This document shows positions 27,441 through 36,123 of a stretch of 64,000 nt of DNA, in pieces. How positions within the stretch are numbered: the stretch's first letter is position 1; each line of letters starts with the position of its first letter. Where the stretch lies: assembly GCF_000969985.1 (NCBI RefSeq), contig NZ_CP009526.1, positions 3,100,001 to 3,164,000 on the forward strand. The letters are read 5' to 3'. The translations under genes were made by a program, and so were the position numbers. This stretch comes from Methanosarcina barkeri str. Wiesmoor. GTDB taxonomy: Archaea; Halobacteriota; Methanosarcinia; Methanosarcinales; Methanosarcinaceae. The notes under the pieces are model-generated. The model had not been told where the DNA came from. It did not search any database and worked only from the letters and a program-made list of their open reading frames with translations.

Positions 27441-28545
27441 GATCTTTGTTTTTGATGGCACTTTTGTTTTCTGGCACTGTTTCTAGTGCATCGATTCTCA
27501 AATAAATACAATAATAAGATAGAATTTACGCACTTGAAGAACAAAATCAATTACGTCAAAAATTGTGGATTAAAGCCACATTTCAGACAGTTAAAATATT
27601 GTTGATTTTTCAGTTCAACTGCGTAAGTCCTATAAGAAAATAATTACAGCATATGACGCAAATATTATTTTAAAGTCACATCGAATTCTGTAACCGGAAA
27701 ACACAGCTATTCGCAGAGTGATTCAATCTGGATATTGCAACCACGGAAACTACGGAAAGCATGGAAGAACCGCGACTTTAATACTTATTTCCGTGTCTTT
27801 CGTGTCTTCCGTGCTTTCCGTGGTTTTCAAAAAATTCATTTTTGATATACTTTGGAATCAATGCATTCGGTTTGGTAAAAATCATTTACTCTAGGATAAG
27901 AAAAGTTGTATTCCCAATTGTGCCATATCAGGAAAATCAACCTTATTTTCTCTAGTTTGCCAGTTTACAATACAAGTAGTTGTTTTTAAAGACAATATCT
28001 TAATTAACGTACAATTCGCTTTCCTAATTGTATCAGATCAATTCTACACATCAATATTTTTATGTATTATTGAAGCTTATAATATTGCGATAACGTTTAC
28101 TGCAACTAATATTTGAAATAATTATTGAGTTTAAATTTATAATTTCATAATTATATAGTGCTCGGTCGGCAAAATGAGGCCTACAGCAAGGCTTGAAACC
28201 TGCTTTAACGCATCTTAAACATGCCTTAAGCATTATACATGATAAAGTCAGTTTTATATGTATTAATTAATATATGATTATAGTAATTATTTATCCAATC
28301 CTGATAATAATCGATAAATAAACTCCCCCCATCTGGAAGCCTCTGCGGACGGAATAGAAAGATTTTTTACGGAATGTAGTAAAAACGAAATAAACTATAT
28401 TTTCGCGATTTAAAGGCATATCGTTGGAATCTCCGATAGCGAGAAAGCTCTGTAAAGCGGCTTCCCTAAGTACCTGTTTACCGATGTCTATTAAGCGTCA
28501 GCTAGCGTTATTTAAATTGAAACTTATAGAGTCTGGTTGTCAAAA
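27441..28545. other. 1.1-kb non-coding spacer before the DHPS-like gene
   Basis: AT-rich region with no sustained reading frame. It holds an imperfect inverted repeat at 27738-27833. The last ~200 bases (28340-28545) are more mixed in composition, with a GCTAGC palindrome near 28500, and may be the leader of the DHPS-like gene. No known riboswitch pattern was seen. Confidence 0.4.
27738..27833. repeat. Imperfect inverted repeat around ACCACGGAAA
   Basis: ACCACGGAAACTACGGAAAG on the left mirrors CTTCCGTGCTTTCCGTGGT on the right, with internal TTCCGTGTCTTTCGTGTC copies. The two arms are built from repeated CACGGAAAG/CACGAAAGA motifs, giving a long cruciform-like structure with no ORF. Confidence 0.65.
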
Positions 28546-29772
28546 ATGGTTGTTGATACTGAAATTTGCGGTATAAAAATAGGAGATCGATACCCTGCGC
28601 ATGTAATGGGTATTATTAACTTTAGTCCTGAGTCTTTTTACGGAAATTCGGTCGTAAGTCCGGATTCTGCGCTTGAGACAGCTCAAAAAATGGTTGAGGA
28701 AGGAGCAACCTTTCTGGATTTTGGAGCCCGTTCAACCTGGTTACATGCCAAGCCCATTAGCAGGAAACAGGAACTTGAACGTATTTTGCCAGTGCTTGAA
28801 GCACTGGAAGGCAATGTGGATGCTGTGATTTCCGTGGATACAATGTTTTCTGAAATCGCAGAAGAAGCTCTCAAAATGGGAGCTGATATCATAAATGATG
28901 TTTCCGGTTTTACAGCAGATCCCAGAATGATTGAAGTAGTGGCAGATTACGGATGTCCTGCTGTTGTCATGGCCTCAAATAAAGTACCAGGTGATCCTCT
29001 TGGGATGGACGCCATTATCGAATCTCTTGATTCTATCATACAGGCCGCTGAAGCAGGTGGCATAAATCCAGAAAAACTCATACTTGACCCTGCATCCGGC
29101 AGGTGGATCGAAGAAAAACTTCCCATCTATGACTTTGAAACCCTTGACGATTTTGAACGCCTTAAAATTTTTGAAAAGCCTTTGTTAGCAGCTCTCTCAA
29201 GAAAATCTTTCATAGGAGATGTACTCGGAAAACCTGCAACTGAAAGGCTTTATGGCAGCCTGGCTGCAGCAGCTATTGCAGTCTACAAAGGTGCCCATAT
29301 TATCCGTACGCATGATGTACCTGAGACCGCTGATGTTGTAAAGCTTTCAGGAGCTATAAGGAGTAGGCCAAGTATAGTAAAAGAGGGCAGGTATGAGGTC
29401 TCTGTGGTCGAGGTAAAGACACCACAGGATGCAGCAATTGCAATGCGGAAACTTGGGGTTACTACGACAGGCTCAAAGGTAATGCAGAATAAAAGTATCC
29501 ATCTTATGCTGAAAATTCGTAATCTTACGACCACAGAAGCTTTGATAGTAAAACAGGAAATACTTGCCCGAGGAGGGGATGCAGCCCTGACAAGAAATGC
29601 AGTTTCTCACGAAACGGAGATGACTGATGTGCTTGTAATGGGCACTCTGCTTCAGCTTGGACGTCTTGCCAGGAAACTTGAAGGACAGGCGCGTTCCCTT
29701 CCACTTATTGCCGAAATGATCCGCGAATGTATTGCAGAGCGTAGCGATCTGGAATATCGATATTTGAGGTAG
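28546..29772 (+). CDS. Dihydropteroate synthase-like protein with C-terminal accessory domain
   Basis: 408 residues. The N-terminal about 270 residues are a DHPS-type TIM barrel: HVMGIINFSPESFYGNS, ATFLDFGARSTWLHAKPIS, DAVISVDTMFSEIAEEALKM, DIINDVSGFTADPRMIEVVA, LILDPASGRWIEEK, LLAALSRKSFIGDVLG and IIRTHDVPETADVVK. All pterin-site acidic and basic residues appear present. The C-terminal about 130 residues carry GGDAALTRNAVS and TDVLVMGTLLQLGRLARKL, a domain I know from the N-terminus of some bacterial FolP proteins. It would join p-aminobenzoate to the pterin for H4F. The ATG at 28546 is favoured over a TTG at 28537. Two bases separate its stop from metV. Confidence 0.75.
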   Translation: MVVDTEICGIKIGDRYPAHVMGIINFSPESFYGNSVVSPDSALETAQKMVEEGATFLDFGARSTWLHAKPISRKQELERILPVLEALEGNVDAVISVDTMFSEIAEEALKMGADIINDVSGFTADPRMIEVVADYGCPAVVMASNKVPGDPLGMDAIIESLDSIIQAAEAGGINPEKLILDPASGRWIEEKLPIYDFETLDDFERLKIFEKPLLAALSRKSFIGDVLGKPATERLYGSLAAAAIAVYKGAHIIRTHDVPETADVVKLSGAIRSRPSIVKEGRYEVSVVEVKTPQDAAIAMRKLGVTTTGSKVMQNKSIHLMLKIRNLTTTEALIVKQEILARGGDAALTRNAVSHETEMTDVLVMGTLLQLGRLARKLEGQARSLPLIAEMIRECIAERSDLEYRYLR

Positions 29773-29774
29773 TT

Positions 29775-30389
29775 ATGATTATAACTTCAGCAAAACCCCT
29801 TGAGGAAATCCTGAACTTGTTACAGGACGAAGATGACATATTTATTATCGGATGCAATGTCTGCGCTGCAAAACTGAAGACCGGTGGAGAACCCGAAGTG
29901 CTTGAGATGATCAGACAGCTTGAGAAAAACGGAAAGCATATAGTAGGTTGGGCTCTCCCCACAGCAGCCTGCAGTGTCCGGTCTTTTGACTCCCTGGTTC
30001 AAAAGAATGAAAAAATAACTGAGGCACGCTGTATTCTGGTTATGGGCTGCGGTAGTGGAGTTTCAACAGTTGCCAGTGTAACGGAAGTTCCTGTGTTCGG
30101 CTCAAATGATACGCTTTCTCTGGGAGGTTCAAGCGAAGGCAAGCTGCTTTTAGACCAGTGTAAAATGTGTGGAAAATGCACAATTGGTGAATTCGGAGGA
30201 ATCTGTCCCAAATCACGGTGCCCAAAAGGACTTCTAAACGGGCCCTGTGGGGGAGCTATTGACGGGATGTGTGAAGTCAACAGAGAGAACGATTGTGTAT
30301 GGACTTTGATTTATAATAGGTTGAAAAAAATCAATAGACTTGATCTCCTTTACACAGTTCATGCCCCTCAGGAGCATAGAGTTGACTAA
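29775..30389 (+). CDS. metV: Methylene-H4F reductase C-terminal domain protein (MetV-like)
   Basis: 204 residues. The N-terminal half (EDDIFIIGCNVCAAKLKTGG...GWALPTAACSVRS) and the cysteine-rich C-terminal half (CKMCGKCTIGEFGGICPKSR, CPKGLLNGPCGGAIDGMCEV) match the MTHFR C-terminal domain of acetogens, called MetV. It binds iron-sulphur or zinc and partners MetF. It overlaps almost directly with the DHPS-like gene (two bases between stop and start), so the two are cotranscribed. Methylene-H4F would be reduced to methyl-H4F by the MetFV pair. Confidence 0.85.
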   Translation: MIITSAKPLEEILNLLQDEDDIFIIGCNVCAAKLKTGGEPEVLEMIRQLEKNGKHIVGWALPTAACSVRSFDSLVQKNEKITEARCILVMGCGSGVSTVASVTEVPVFGSNDTLSLGGSSEGKLLLDQCKMCGKCTIGEFGGICPKSRCPKGLLNGPCGGAIDGMCEVNRENDCVWTLIYNRLKKINRLDLLYTVHAPQEHRVD

Positions 30390-30472
30390 ACTCATTTACA
30401 GTTTTTATTTAATTTCATAATCAGGTTTTATTCCAGCGCTTAAAATGCATACATTTGTGCATTAATGCATGT

Positions 30473-30552
30473 CTGCAATAACCCACTGAACTGCAATAAC
30501 CCACTGAACTGCAATAACCTCACTGAACTGCAAATCTCACTGGACTGCAAAA
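30473..30552. repeat. Tandem repeat, about 18 bp, four copies
   Basis: CTGCAATAACCCACTGAA recurs with small changes (CTGCAATAACCTCACTGAA, CTGCAAATCTCACTGGA) between metV and metF. Confidence 0.8.
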
Positions 30553-30620
30553 ACGGGATGATGCAGCATTAGAAGTTTTTGAAATTATATTAACCGACTA
30601 ATGCACTATCCAGGAGCATG

Positions 30621-30630
30621 GTTTTAAATA
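30621..30630 (+). promoter_or_regulatory. TATA box of metF, probably leaderless
   Basis: GTTTTAAATA lies about 25-30 bases before the ATG at 30655 and there is no Shine-Dalgarno sequence before that ATG. An upstream ATTATATTA near 30584 is a weaker alternative. Confidence 0.4.
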
Positions 30631-30654
30631 ATTTCATCCCTAATATTCTACTCA

Positions 30655-31533
30655 ATGCTCTTTAATTTTCGTGAAAAACTGAATTCCAGCAAATTTCTGG
30701 TTACTGCTGAAGTCTCCCCCCCTAAGGGCACAAAATTCTCAGTTTCCCTCGAAGATGTTCGCCAGCTCAAAGGCATTGCAGATGCTATAAACGTTACGGA
30801 CAACCAGTGCTCAATTATGCACATGAGCTCCCTGGCTTTTAGCAAACTTCTGCTTGATGCGGGGCACGAGCCTATTATGCAGCTTACCTGCCGGGACAGA
30901 AACAGGATAGGACTTCAGTCCGATCTTCTTGGAGCGTATGCTCTAGGTATCCGGAACATCTGTGTGATGACAGGAGATTTTCCTTCGTGTGGAGATCACC
31001 CAGGTTCAAAACCTGTATATGATCTTGATTCCGTACAGCTCCTGCAACTTGTCCGGAAACTTGACTCAGGCATTAATTTTACAGGAAACAGGCTGGACGG
31101 AGGGACCTCTTTCTGTGCAGGTGCGGTTTCTGGCATAGACCCCGAAAAACCTTTGCAACTCATAAAACTTGAAAAGAAAGTCAGGTGCGGAGCTGACTTT
31201 ATCCAGACTCAGGCGGTCTATGATGTGGGCATGTTTGAAGAATTTATGGAAGCTATAAGCCACATTGAAGTGCCTGTAATTGCAGGCCTGATTCCTCTAA
31301 AATCTTTAGGCATGGCTGAATTCATGAACAGGAATATTTCGGGGGTTCATGTACCTGAAGAAATCATGCTTCGTATAAAAGATGCACCTGATCCTGTCGA
31401 AGAAGGTCTTTCAATAGCTTCAGAGACTATAAAGGAGATTACGAAACTCTCAAGAGGGGTCCATATTATGCCTGTAGGCTCTCATAAAAATACCGCAAGA
31501 CTGCTTTCTATGGCAGGAATTTCCGGGAAATAA
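30655..31533 (+). CDS. metF: Methylenetetrahydrofolate reductase
   Basis: 292-residue TIM-barrel flavoprotein that reduces methylene-H4F to methyl-H4F. Visible signatures: LVTAEVSPPKGTKFSV (the catalytic Glu region), ADAINVTDNQCSIMHMSS, PIMQLTCRDRNRIGLQSDLL, NICVMTGDFPSCGDHPGSKP, and GADFIQTQAVYDVGMFEEFM. The methyl-H4F could feed methionine synthesis. The C-terminal extension of animal enzymes is absent, as in bacterial MetF. It is separated from metV by about 265 bases, with its own promoter. Confidence 0.92.
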   Translation: MLFNFREKLNSSKFLVTAEVSPPKGTKFSVSLEDVRQLKGIADAINVTDNQCSIMHMSSLAFSKLLLDAGHEPIMQLTCRDRNRIGLQSDLLGAYALGIRNICVMTGDFPSCGDHPGSKPVYDLDSVQLLQLVRKLDSGINFTGNRLDGGTSFCAGAVSGIDPEKPLQLIKLEKKVRCGADFIQTQAVYDVGMFEEFMEAISHIEVPVIAGLIPLKSLGMAEFMNRNISGVHVPEEIMLRIKDAPDPVEEGLSIASETIKEITKLSRGVHIMPVGSHKNTARLLSMAGISGK

Positions 31534-31812
31534 TTTTCGTATAAGTAAAAATCACTCTCTATTCCGGAAGACTCTTTTTTCCTCTTTTTCAGCGGTAAGG
31601 TTTTTTACTTCCGGTATTCTCCTACTCCGTTTTTTATTTTCATCGAGCACTTTATCTAGATATCTTCTCACATCTTTTGTATATCTTCTCATATATTTTT
31701 GGGAGCCATCGGATACATTTATCAATATCTTCCAGTATTTTACGATTTGATTTCGCATTTATTTTAGATTCAGCAAACCAATCCAATCACTAACTTATAA
31801 AGGCAGCAGAGT

Positions 31813-32622
31813 ATGAGTTCAGAAAACACTTCCATCCAGATATTTGGGATTAAGACCCCTATTATAAAGGAAGGGGATGATATCGTACAGATTCTAGATA
31901 AGGCTCTGGAGGAAGCAGGGCTTGTCCCTATTGATGGGGATATTTTCGTACTTGCAGAATCTGCAGTTGGCACTGCGGAAAGAAGAGTCGTCAAGCTTGC
32001 AAGCGTGACTCCCGGTGAAAGGGCAAAGATGCTTGGGGAACAGTATGGGATTGACCCCAGGGAAATGGAACTCGTGCTTCAGGAATGCGATGAGATTTTT
32101 GGAGGCGTGCCCGGAGCTGCTCTTACAATTACAAAAGGTGTCCTGGCTCCAAATGCAGGGATCGACGCTTCAAATGTCCCTGAAGGCTATGTAATCCTGC
32201 TTCCGGAAGACCCGCGAAAAAGTTCCGAGATTATCCGGTACAGGCTTGAGCAACGTTACTCATGCAGGCTAGGGGTAATTATAGGAGACAGCAGGACCCA
32301 GCCTCTCAGGCTTGGTTGCTCGGGAATTGCGCTTGGAGTATCAGGCTTTGTACCTGTGGAAGATGCGCGTGGAACTGACGATATCTACGGGAAACCTCTC
32401 CGTATTACATACAAAGCTGTAGCAGATAACCTTGTCTCGGCTGCCGAACTCCTTATGGGAGAAGCCGGGGAAAGAGTGCCATGTGTGCTTATCCGTGGTG
32501 CTCCTGTAAGCATGATAAATGAGTCGCCTGATATGCCAACGATCTCAATGGAAGGCTGTATGTATTTCGGCAACATAATCAAAGGTCGGCCTGAGAATAA
32601 AAACTGCAAGAGAGATGTATAA
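31813..32622 (+). CDS. CofE-family ligase; possible folate glutamate ligase (FolC2)
   Basis: 269 residues of the COG1478 family (F420-0:gamma-glutamyl ligase). Shared stretches: IFGIKTPIIKEGDDIVQILD, NAGIDASNVPEGYVILLPED, RLGVIIGDSRTQPLRLGCSG, IALGVSGFVPVEDARGTDDI and SAAELLMGEAGERVPCVLIRG. The loop DSRTQPLRLG differs from the usual TDTxGRxxRxG of CofE, which points to another substrate. A COG1478 protein has been shown to replace FolC in Chlamydia (FolC2). Given its place at the end of the H4F cluster, glutamylation of dihydropteroate is the best guess, but plain CofE activity cannot be excluded. An AACTTATAAAG box lies just upstream. Confidence 0.8.
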   Translation: MSSENTSIQIFGIKTPIIKEGDDIVQILDKALEEAGLVPIDGDIFVLAESAVGTAERRVVKLASVTPGERAKMLGEQYGIDPREMELVLQECDEIFGGVPGAALTITKGVLAPNAGIDASNVPEGYVILLPEDPRKSSEIIRYRLEQRYSCRLGVIIGDSRTQPLRLGCSGIALGVSGFVPVEDARGTDDIYGKPLRITYKAVADNLVSAAELLMGEAGERVPCVLIRGAPVSMINESPDMPTISMEGCMYFGNIIKGRPENKNCKRDV

Positions 32623-32996
32623 TTTCTAAAAGGATTCCCTGATAAAAGCGAATTTTTCTTTCTAGTTACTCTTCAATAAACTGAAAATTTTTTAGAGTTA
32701 GCTAGTCTTCTTGCAGGAATTATCACACTAATAAACTTAATAAATAGAATGCAAAGTCCAGATCTCATTCCTTTAGGAACTTCCGTTGGAGAGCCTGCAA
32801 TAGTTATCTAATATATTAAAAAGTATATTCCAAGAAAGGAAAAATAAATAGTCATCAGTTCAAGAAAAGATGAGTTTCGGTGACTTATCTGTCGCGCTAT
32901 GAAAAGATGGCTATTATGCTTTTTCCTTTCATACTGAATAATTATTTCACAATCAGCGTTATTGTTGACATCTACAGTCACGGTCACTTAACAGTC
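32623..32996. other. Spacer between convergent genes
   Basis: About 370 bases of AT-rich sequence 3' of both the CofE-like gene and the Gly/Cys-rich gene. No gene or obvious terminator was found. Confidence 0.35.
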
Positions 32997-33185
32997 TCAA
33001 CCACGACCACAGAATCTTCGGTGGTAATATCGACGACCTCTACCGTCGTCACAGCCAAAGCGTCTGCCACAGCCGCAGCCGCCAAATCCGCCACAACCGC
33101 CAAATCCACCATAGCCTCCATAGCCGCCCCAGCCACAGCCACCACGGCCATCGAACCTGTGTTTAAAGAATGGATATCCTCCCAC
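32997..33185 (-). CDS. Gly/Cys-rich mini-protein (62 aa)
   Basis: The GTG at 33183-33185 has GGAGG eight bases upstream. The protein starts with VGGYPFFKHRFDGRGGCGWG, continues with GGYGGYGGFGGCGGFGGCGC and ends with Arg/Tyr/Cys-rich RRYYHRRFCGRG. About 40 percent is glycine and there are seven cysteines. The cysteines are spaced like a metal-binding or cross-linked surface peptide. No signal peptide is seen. The antisense frame is also open but is Thr/Ala/Ser-biased and lacks a ribosome-binding site. I know no family; similar short Gly/Tyr/Cys proteins exist in Methanosarcina. Confidence 0.6.
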   Translation of the reverse strand: MGGYPFFKHRFDGRGGCGWGGYGGYGGFGGCGGFGGCGCGRRFGCDDGRGRRYYHRRFCGRG

Positions 33186-33772
33186 TATACTTGCCTCCGT
33201 AATTTTACGATGTTCTTTTTATGTTTTTAACACTCGTTCTGCATACTGGAGAAGATGAATTTTTTAAGATCAAAATTTAACCATCTGATCAAATTCCTCT
33301 TCAACCTCCACAATCATATAATGTACCCACGCCAGTTATTTTTCGAAATGATTAATTCTTTTCCTTTTTATTTGAGTTAAAATATTCAATATCAACTTAC
33401 ATGGGCGTAAATATAAATATAATTATATATTATATAATAACAATAGAATAATTCTTCCTTATTATCAATAATTTTGAAAAACTGGTAAACCTTTGATGAT
33501 AAAACAGATTTACTTACGCATTAGCAAACTACGTATTTTAGTTTCTGCCCAACTAGACCAGCTACAAAAACGAAGTATTATGAATAGAATCCGAAAAACC
33601 ACAAACTGGTGTAAGCAATAAATAATGCTTCATAAGCAGCTTTATCTCCGGATTGGAATATCAAGCTCTCTGGTATGGGAAAATACATTTATAAATTGGC
33701 ACTTTCAAAATATTATTCGGAGTATAATATTTGCAACGATCTCAGTTCTAATTTGGTTTCAATGAATAGTAT
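33186..33772. other. AT-rich spacer
   Basis: About 590 bases without a supportable gene. The stretch near 33410-33450 (TATAAATATAATTATATATT) is almost pure A/T. It leads into a transposase remnant at 33773. Confidence 0.4.
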
Positions 33773-33937
33773 CAATCTTATCCTTTTTGCGGAGTCATAC
33801 GCGATAGAAATATAAATGCAGCGATCAATATAGGACAATTGCACTTCGATATGGAAATAATTTACCTGGGATTCCAGGGTAGAGCCTGTGGATTTATTCT
33901 CGGTATAGAGAAATATGAAGCAGGAAGAAATAATTGA
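33773..33937 (+). pseudogene. C-terminal remnant of an IS200/IS605 TnpB (OrfB)
   Basis: The plus strand reads QSYPFCGVIRDRNINAAINI, the hallmark of the TnpB zinc-ribbon end and RuvC-III motif (CG-V-x-x-D-R-D-x-N-A-A-x-N-I), then about 35 residues including RACGF and EAGRNN before a stop at 33935. The first cysteine pair of the zinc ribbon and everything upstream are missing. Confidence 0.7.
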
Positions 33938-33979
33938 ATATATGGAAAATTATTTCACATCATCGAAGACAATATACAA

Positions 33980-34121
33980 TTATTGAGTCCCGACCCTGTA
34001 TTTGGTAAATCCAGCTTTCATGTCGCCTATCATCAGGATTGGGTTTCCGGCAGCTTTGTCGTACAGGCCTTTGAGGCAGTGTATGTACGACTCTTCTGTA
34101 TGCTTCCCGGAGTGGATTAAA
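33980..34121 (-). pseudogene. Fragment of an unidentified gene C-terminus
   Basis: The minus strand reads LIHSGKHTEESYIHCLKGLY, then DKAAGNPILMIGDMKAGFTK and YRVGTQ to a stop at about 33982. The composition is that of a real protein, but the frame is closed by a stop about 10 codons upstream. No family assigned. Confidence 0.4.
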
Positions 34122-34168
34122 CAAAAACAGAGAAAGTCTCAGACGTTTCAAAATAGAAGGGTGATTTT

Positions 34169-34435
34169 ATGAAACCAATGTTATTGGACTTTTCCGCAAC
34201 ATGGTGTGGACCTTGCAGGATGCAAAAACCGATTCTTGAAGAGCTTGAGAAAAAGTACGGGGATAAGGTTGAGTTCAAGGTTGTCGATGTGGATGAAAAC
34301 CAGGAAATGGCTTCCAAATACGGCATACACGCGGTCCCAACGCTGATTATCCAGAAAGATGGGACTGAAGTAAAGCGCTTCATGGGAGTTACCCAGGGTA
34401 GTGTACTGGCATCGGAACTCGATAAGATCCTCTGA
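34169..34435 (+). CDS. Thioredoxin
   Basis: 88-residue thioredoxin with the active site WCGPC (residues 12-16) and the cis-proline region HAVPTLIIQKDG. It lacks the first beta-strand and helix of bacterial thioredoxin, like several short methanogen thioredoxins. It reduces protein disulphides in the cytoplasm, fed by a thioredoxin reductase elsewhere. AAGGGTG lies upstream of the ATG. A hairpin terminator follows. Confidence 0.93.
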   Translation: MKPMLLDFSATWCGPCRMQKPILEELEKKYGDKVEFKVVDVDENQEMASKYGIHAVPTLIIQKDGTEVKRFMGVTQGSVLASELDKIL

Positions 34436-34458
34436 ACCTCAGTTTTTCTGACAAAGAC

Positions 34459-34496
34459 CGCCCAGGGTTCCATAAACCTGGGGCTATCTTTTTCCA
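34459..34496 (+). terminator. Hairpin terminator after thioredoxin
   Basis: CGCCCAGGGTT and AACCTGGGGC form a stem of about 9 bp with one bulge around a CCATA loop, followed by TATCTTTTTCC. Confidence 0.6.
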
Positions 34497-35040
34497 TATC
34501 CATTTTGATCTGTTTATTTGGGCTTTTTCGATATCCCTAAAATGGAAAAAGTCTTACTGCCTGCATCCCTCAGTATTTATTTTAAAACTGAATATACTTA
34601 TAGTGTTTTTAAAACTTATTTTAAGAATATAGGATCTGAATGGAAAATTGATGGGATTTAATGCTCTTTTTCTGGTTTTTAAATTAAACCATATAGTTAT
34701 TTTCAACTTCTTCATAGAAGCCCAGTAAATTCATTTTATACCGGAAAAACAATAGCAGGGCAACTATGTATGTACAAAATTTTGCTGTGGGAGGTGAGTC
34801 CCTGAGATTCCTGACTGAAAAATTATGAAATTCTGAAAGGGTCACAATAATTGGATAAGTTAACATAAAATAATTATATGAGTAAACTAGAAAATTTTAA
34901 ATAAAGAAATGTTTCTTGAATCGAAAATCCTAAATACTATCTAAATAATGTTAGTTCAATGGGATAAATATTTATAGTCAGTATATCCTAATACTATCAA
35001 TGTAAAAACGTAAAAAAATTTACAGTGAGTTGAGAAAAAC
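34497..35040. other. Spacer upstream of the DUF1699 gene
   Basis: About 540 bases with no supportable gene. AAATATTTATAG near 34966-34977 is a TATA-like box, placing a transcript start near 35000 for the DUF1699 gene. Confidence 0.4.
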
Positions 35041-35448
35041 ATGAAGATCCGAGTGGTTAGTTCCAGAGAAGAAATCTTTACACTTAATCCGAATGAGCGC
35101 GTTGTTCACCTGGCATTCAGGCCATCGAACAAAGATGTTTTGGGCCTGGTTGAGACCTGCCCAAAAATTGAGGTAATTCAGTTGCCGAAATCCTATATGG
35201 CTACAGTTTCAAAATCCATAGAAATGTTCCTTCAGATGCAGAGAATTCAGCTCATCGAAGGCGACGTATGGGGCCACAGAAAAGATATAAACGAGTATTA
35301 CACCATTCCGTCCTCAGTGACTGAAAAAATAAAGGAAATGAGGTCTGAAGGTATATCCACTGAGGATATTGAAGCAAAGATTTCCAGGGAAAATATGCTT
35401 AACCCTGAAATGGTCGCTTATATCATAACCAAGGAATCCCCTGCCTGA
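35041..35448 (+). CDS. DUF1699 family protein
   Basis: 135 residues with the lineage-restricted DUF1699 pattern: MKIRVVSSREEIFTLNPNER, VVHLAFRPSNKDVLGLVETC, KIEVIQLPKSYM, and EGDVWGHRKDINEYYTIP, then a helical tail. The family is essentially confined to Methanosarcinales and its role is unknown. No membrane segment. The conserved first half resembles a small nucleotide- or ligand-binding alpha/beta fold. Confidence 0.85.
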   Translation: MKIRVVSSREEIFTLNPNERVVHLAFRPSNKDVLGLVETCPKIEVIQLPKSYMATVSKSIEMFLQMQRIQLIEGDVWGHRKDINEYYTIPSSVTEKIKEMRSEGISTEDIEAKISRENMLNPEMVAYIITKESPA

Positions 35449-36123
35449 ATTTAAACTGGATTAAATACACTACAAGGCGTTTCACTGGAGATTAAACCGC
35501 AAAGACGTTGAATCTTTCGCGTTCTCGCGATCTGATCTCCGGCTTAGATATTTTACTTTAGAGAAAGATTATGCCTGGAGAATGTGAGGAAACCTGAAAG
35601 CAATAATTGAGATCCACTTTTCAAGAGGATTTCTTATTTATTAATTTCTTTTGCTACTTTTTAAGAGGTTTAGAATCTGGGAAGAAATTGGGACTCCCAG
35701 GGTTGCTGTCGAGGTTGCTTTCAATACTAACTGGAAAACAAGTTTTATAATTTCCTCAGTGGCGTAACTCACAATAATTTCATTTGTGACATCTTTTGTG
35801 ACATCTTTTACGAATGATTTTATGGGTGCTTGACTTTAATAGGAAAATATAGAACCAAAGGCAGAGGCGACAACAAACCTTACATCACCTCTACTGTCAG
35901 CAGTCAGTGTACGCAGATCATGCAGATCATGCAGATCATGCAGACCATGCAGACCACTCCAAGCTTGTTTTTATCTAGCATAAGAGGTCCGACACTTTAA
36001 AGGAAAATACAAAAAAGACTTATATTCCAACACACTCCATCATTTTTATAAGTCTGTGTATTACCAATCTACGTTATTTCCCTAACCTTAAATACCTTAA
36101 GTATTATTTCCTCAAGGATTTGC
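35449..36123. other. Spacer with short tandem repeats
   Basis: About 670 bases lacking a supportable gene. A GCAGATCAT tandem array is at 35913-35957. A TATA-like motif, GGAAAATACAAAAAAGACTT, lies near 36002. Confidence 0.35.
35913..35957. repeat. Tandem repeat, 9-bp unit GCAGATCAT, five copies
   Basis: Three copies of GCAGATCAT followed by two of GCAGACCAT or GCAGACCAC. Confidence 0.85.

Noticed and set aside
28340-28545. Tetrahydrofolate-type riboswitch before the DHPS-like gene
   Set aside because: The conserved core of known THF riboswitches was not seen, and such riboswitches are bacterial.
31552-31758. 68-codon basic ORF between metF and the CofE-like gene
   Set aside because: ATG without a ribosome-binding site, and low-complexity Lys/Arg/Glu composition.
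32880-33230. Plus-strand ORF rich in Thr, Ser and Ala
   Set aside because: Antisense of the Gly/Cys-rich gene, which alone has a good ribosome-binding site.
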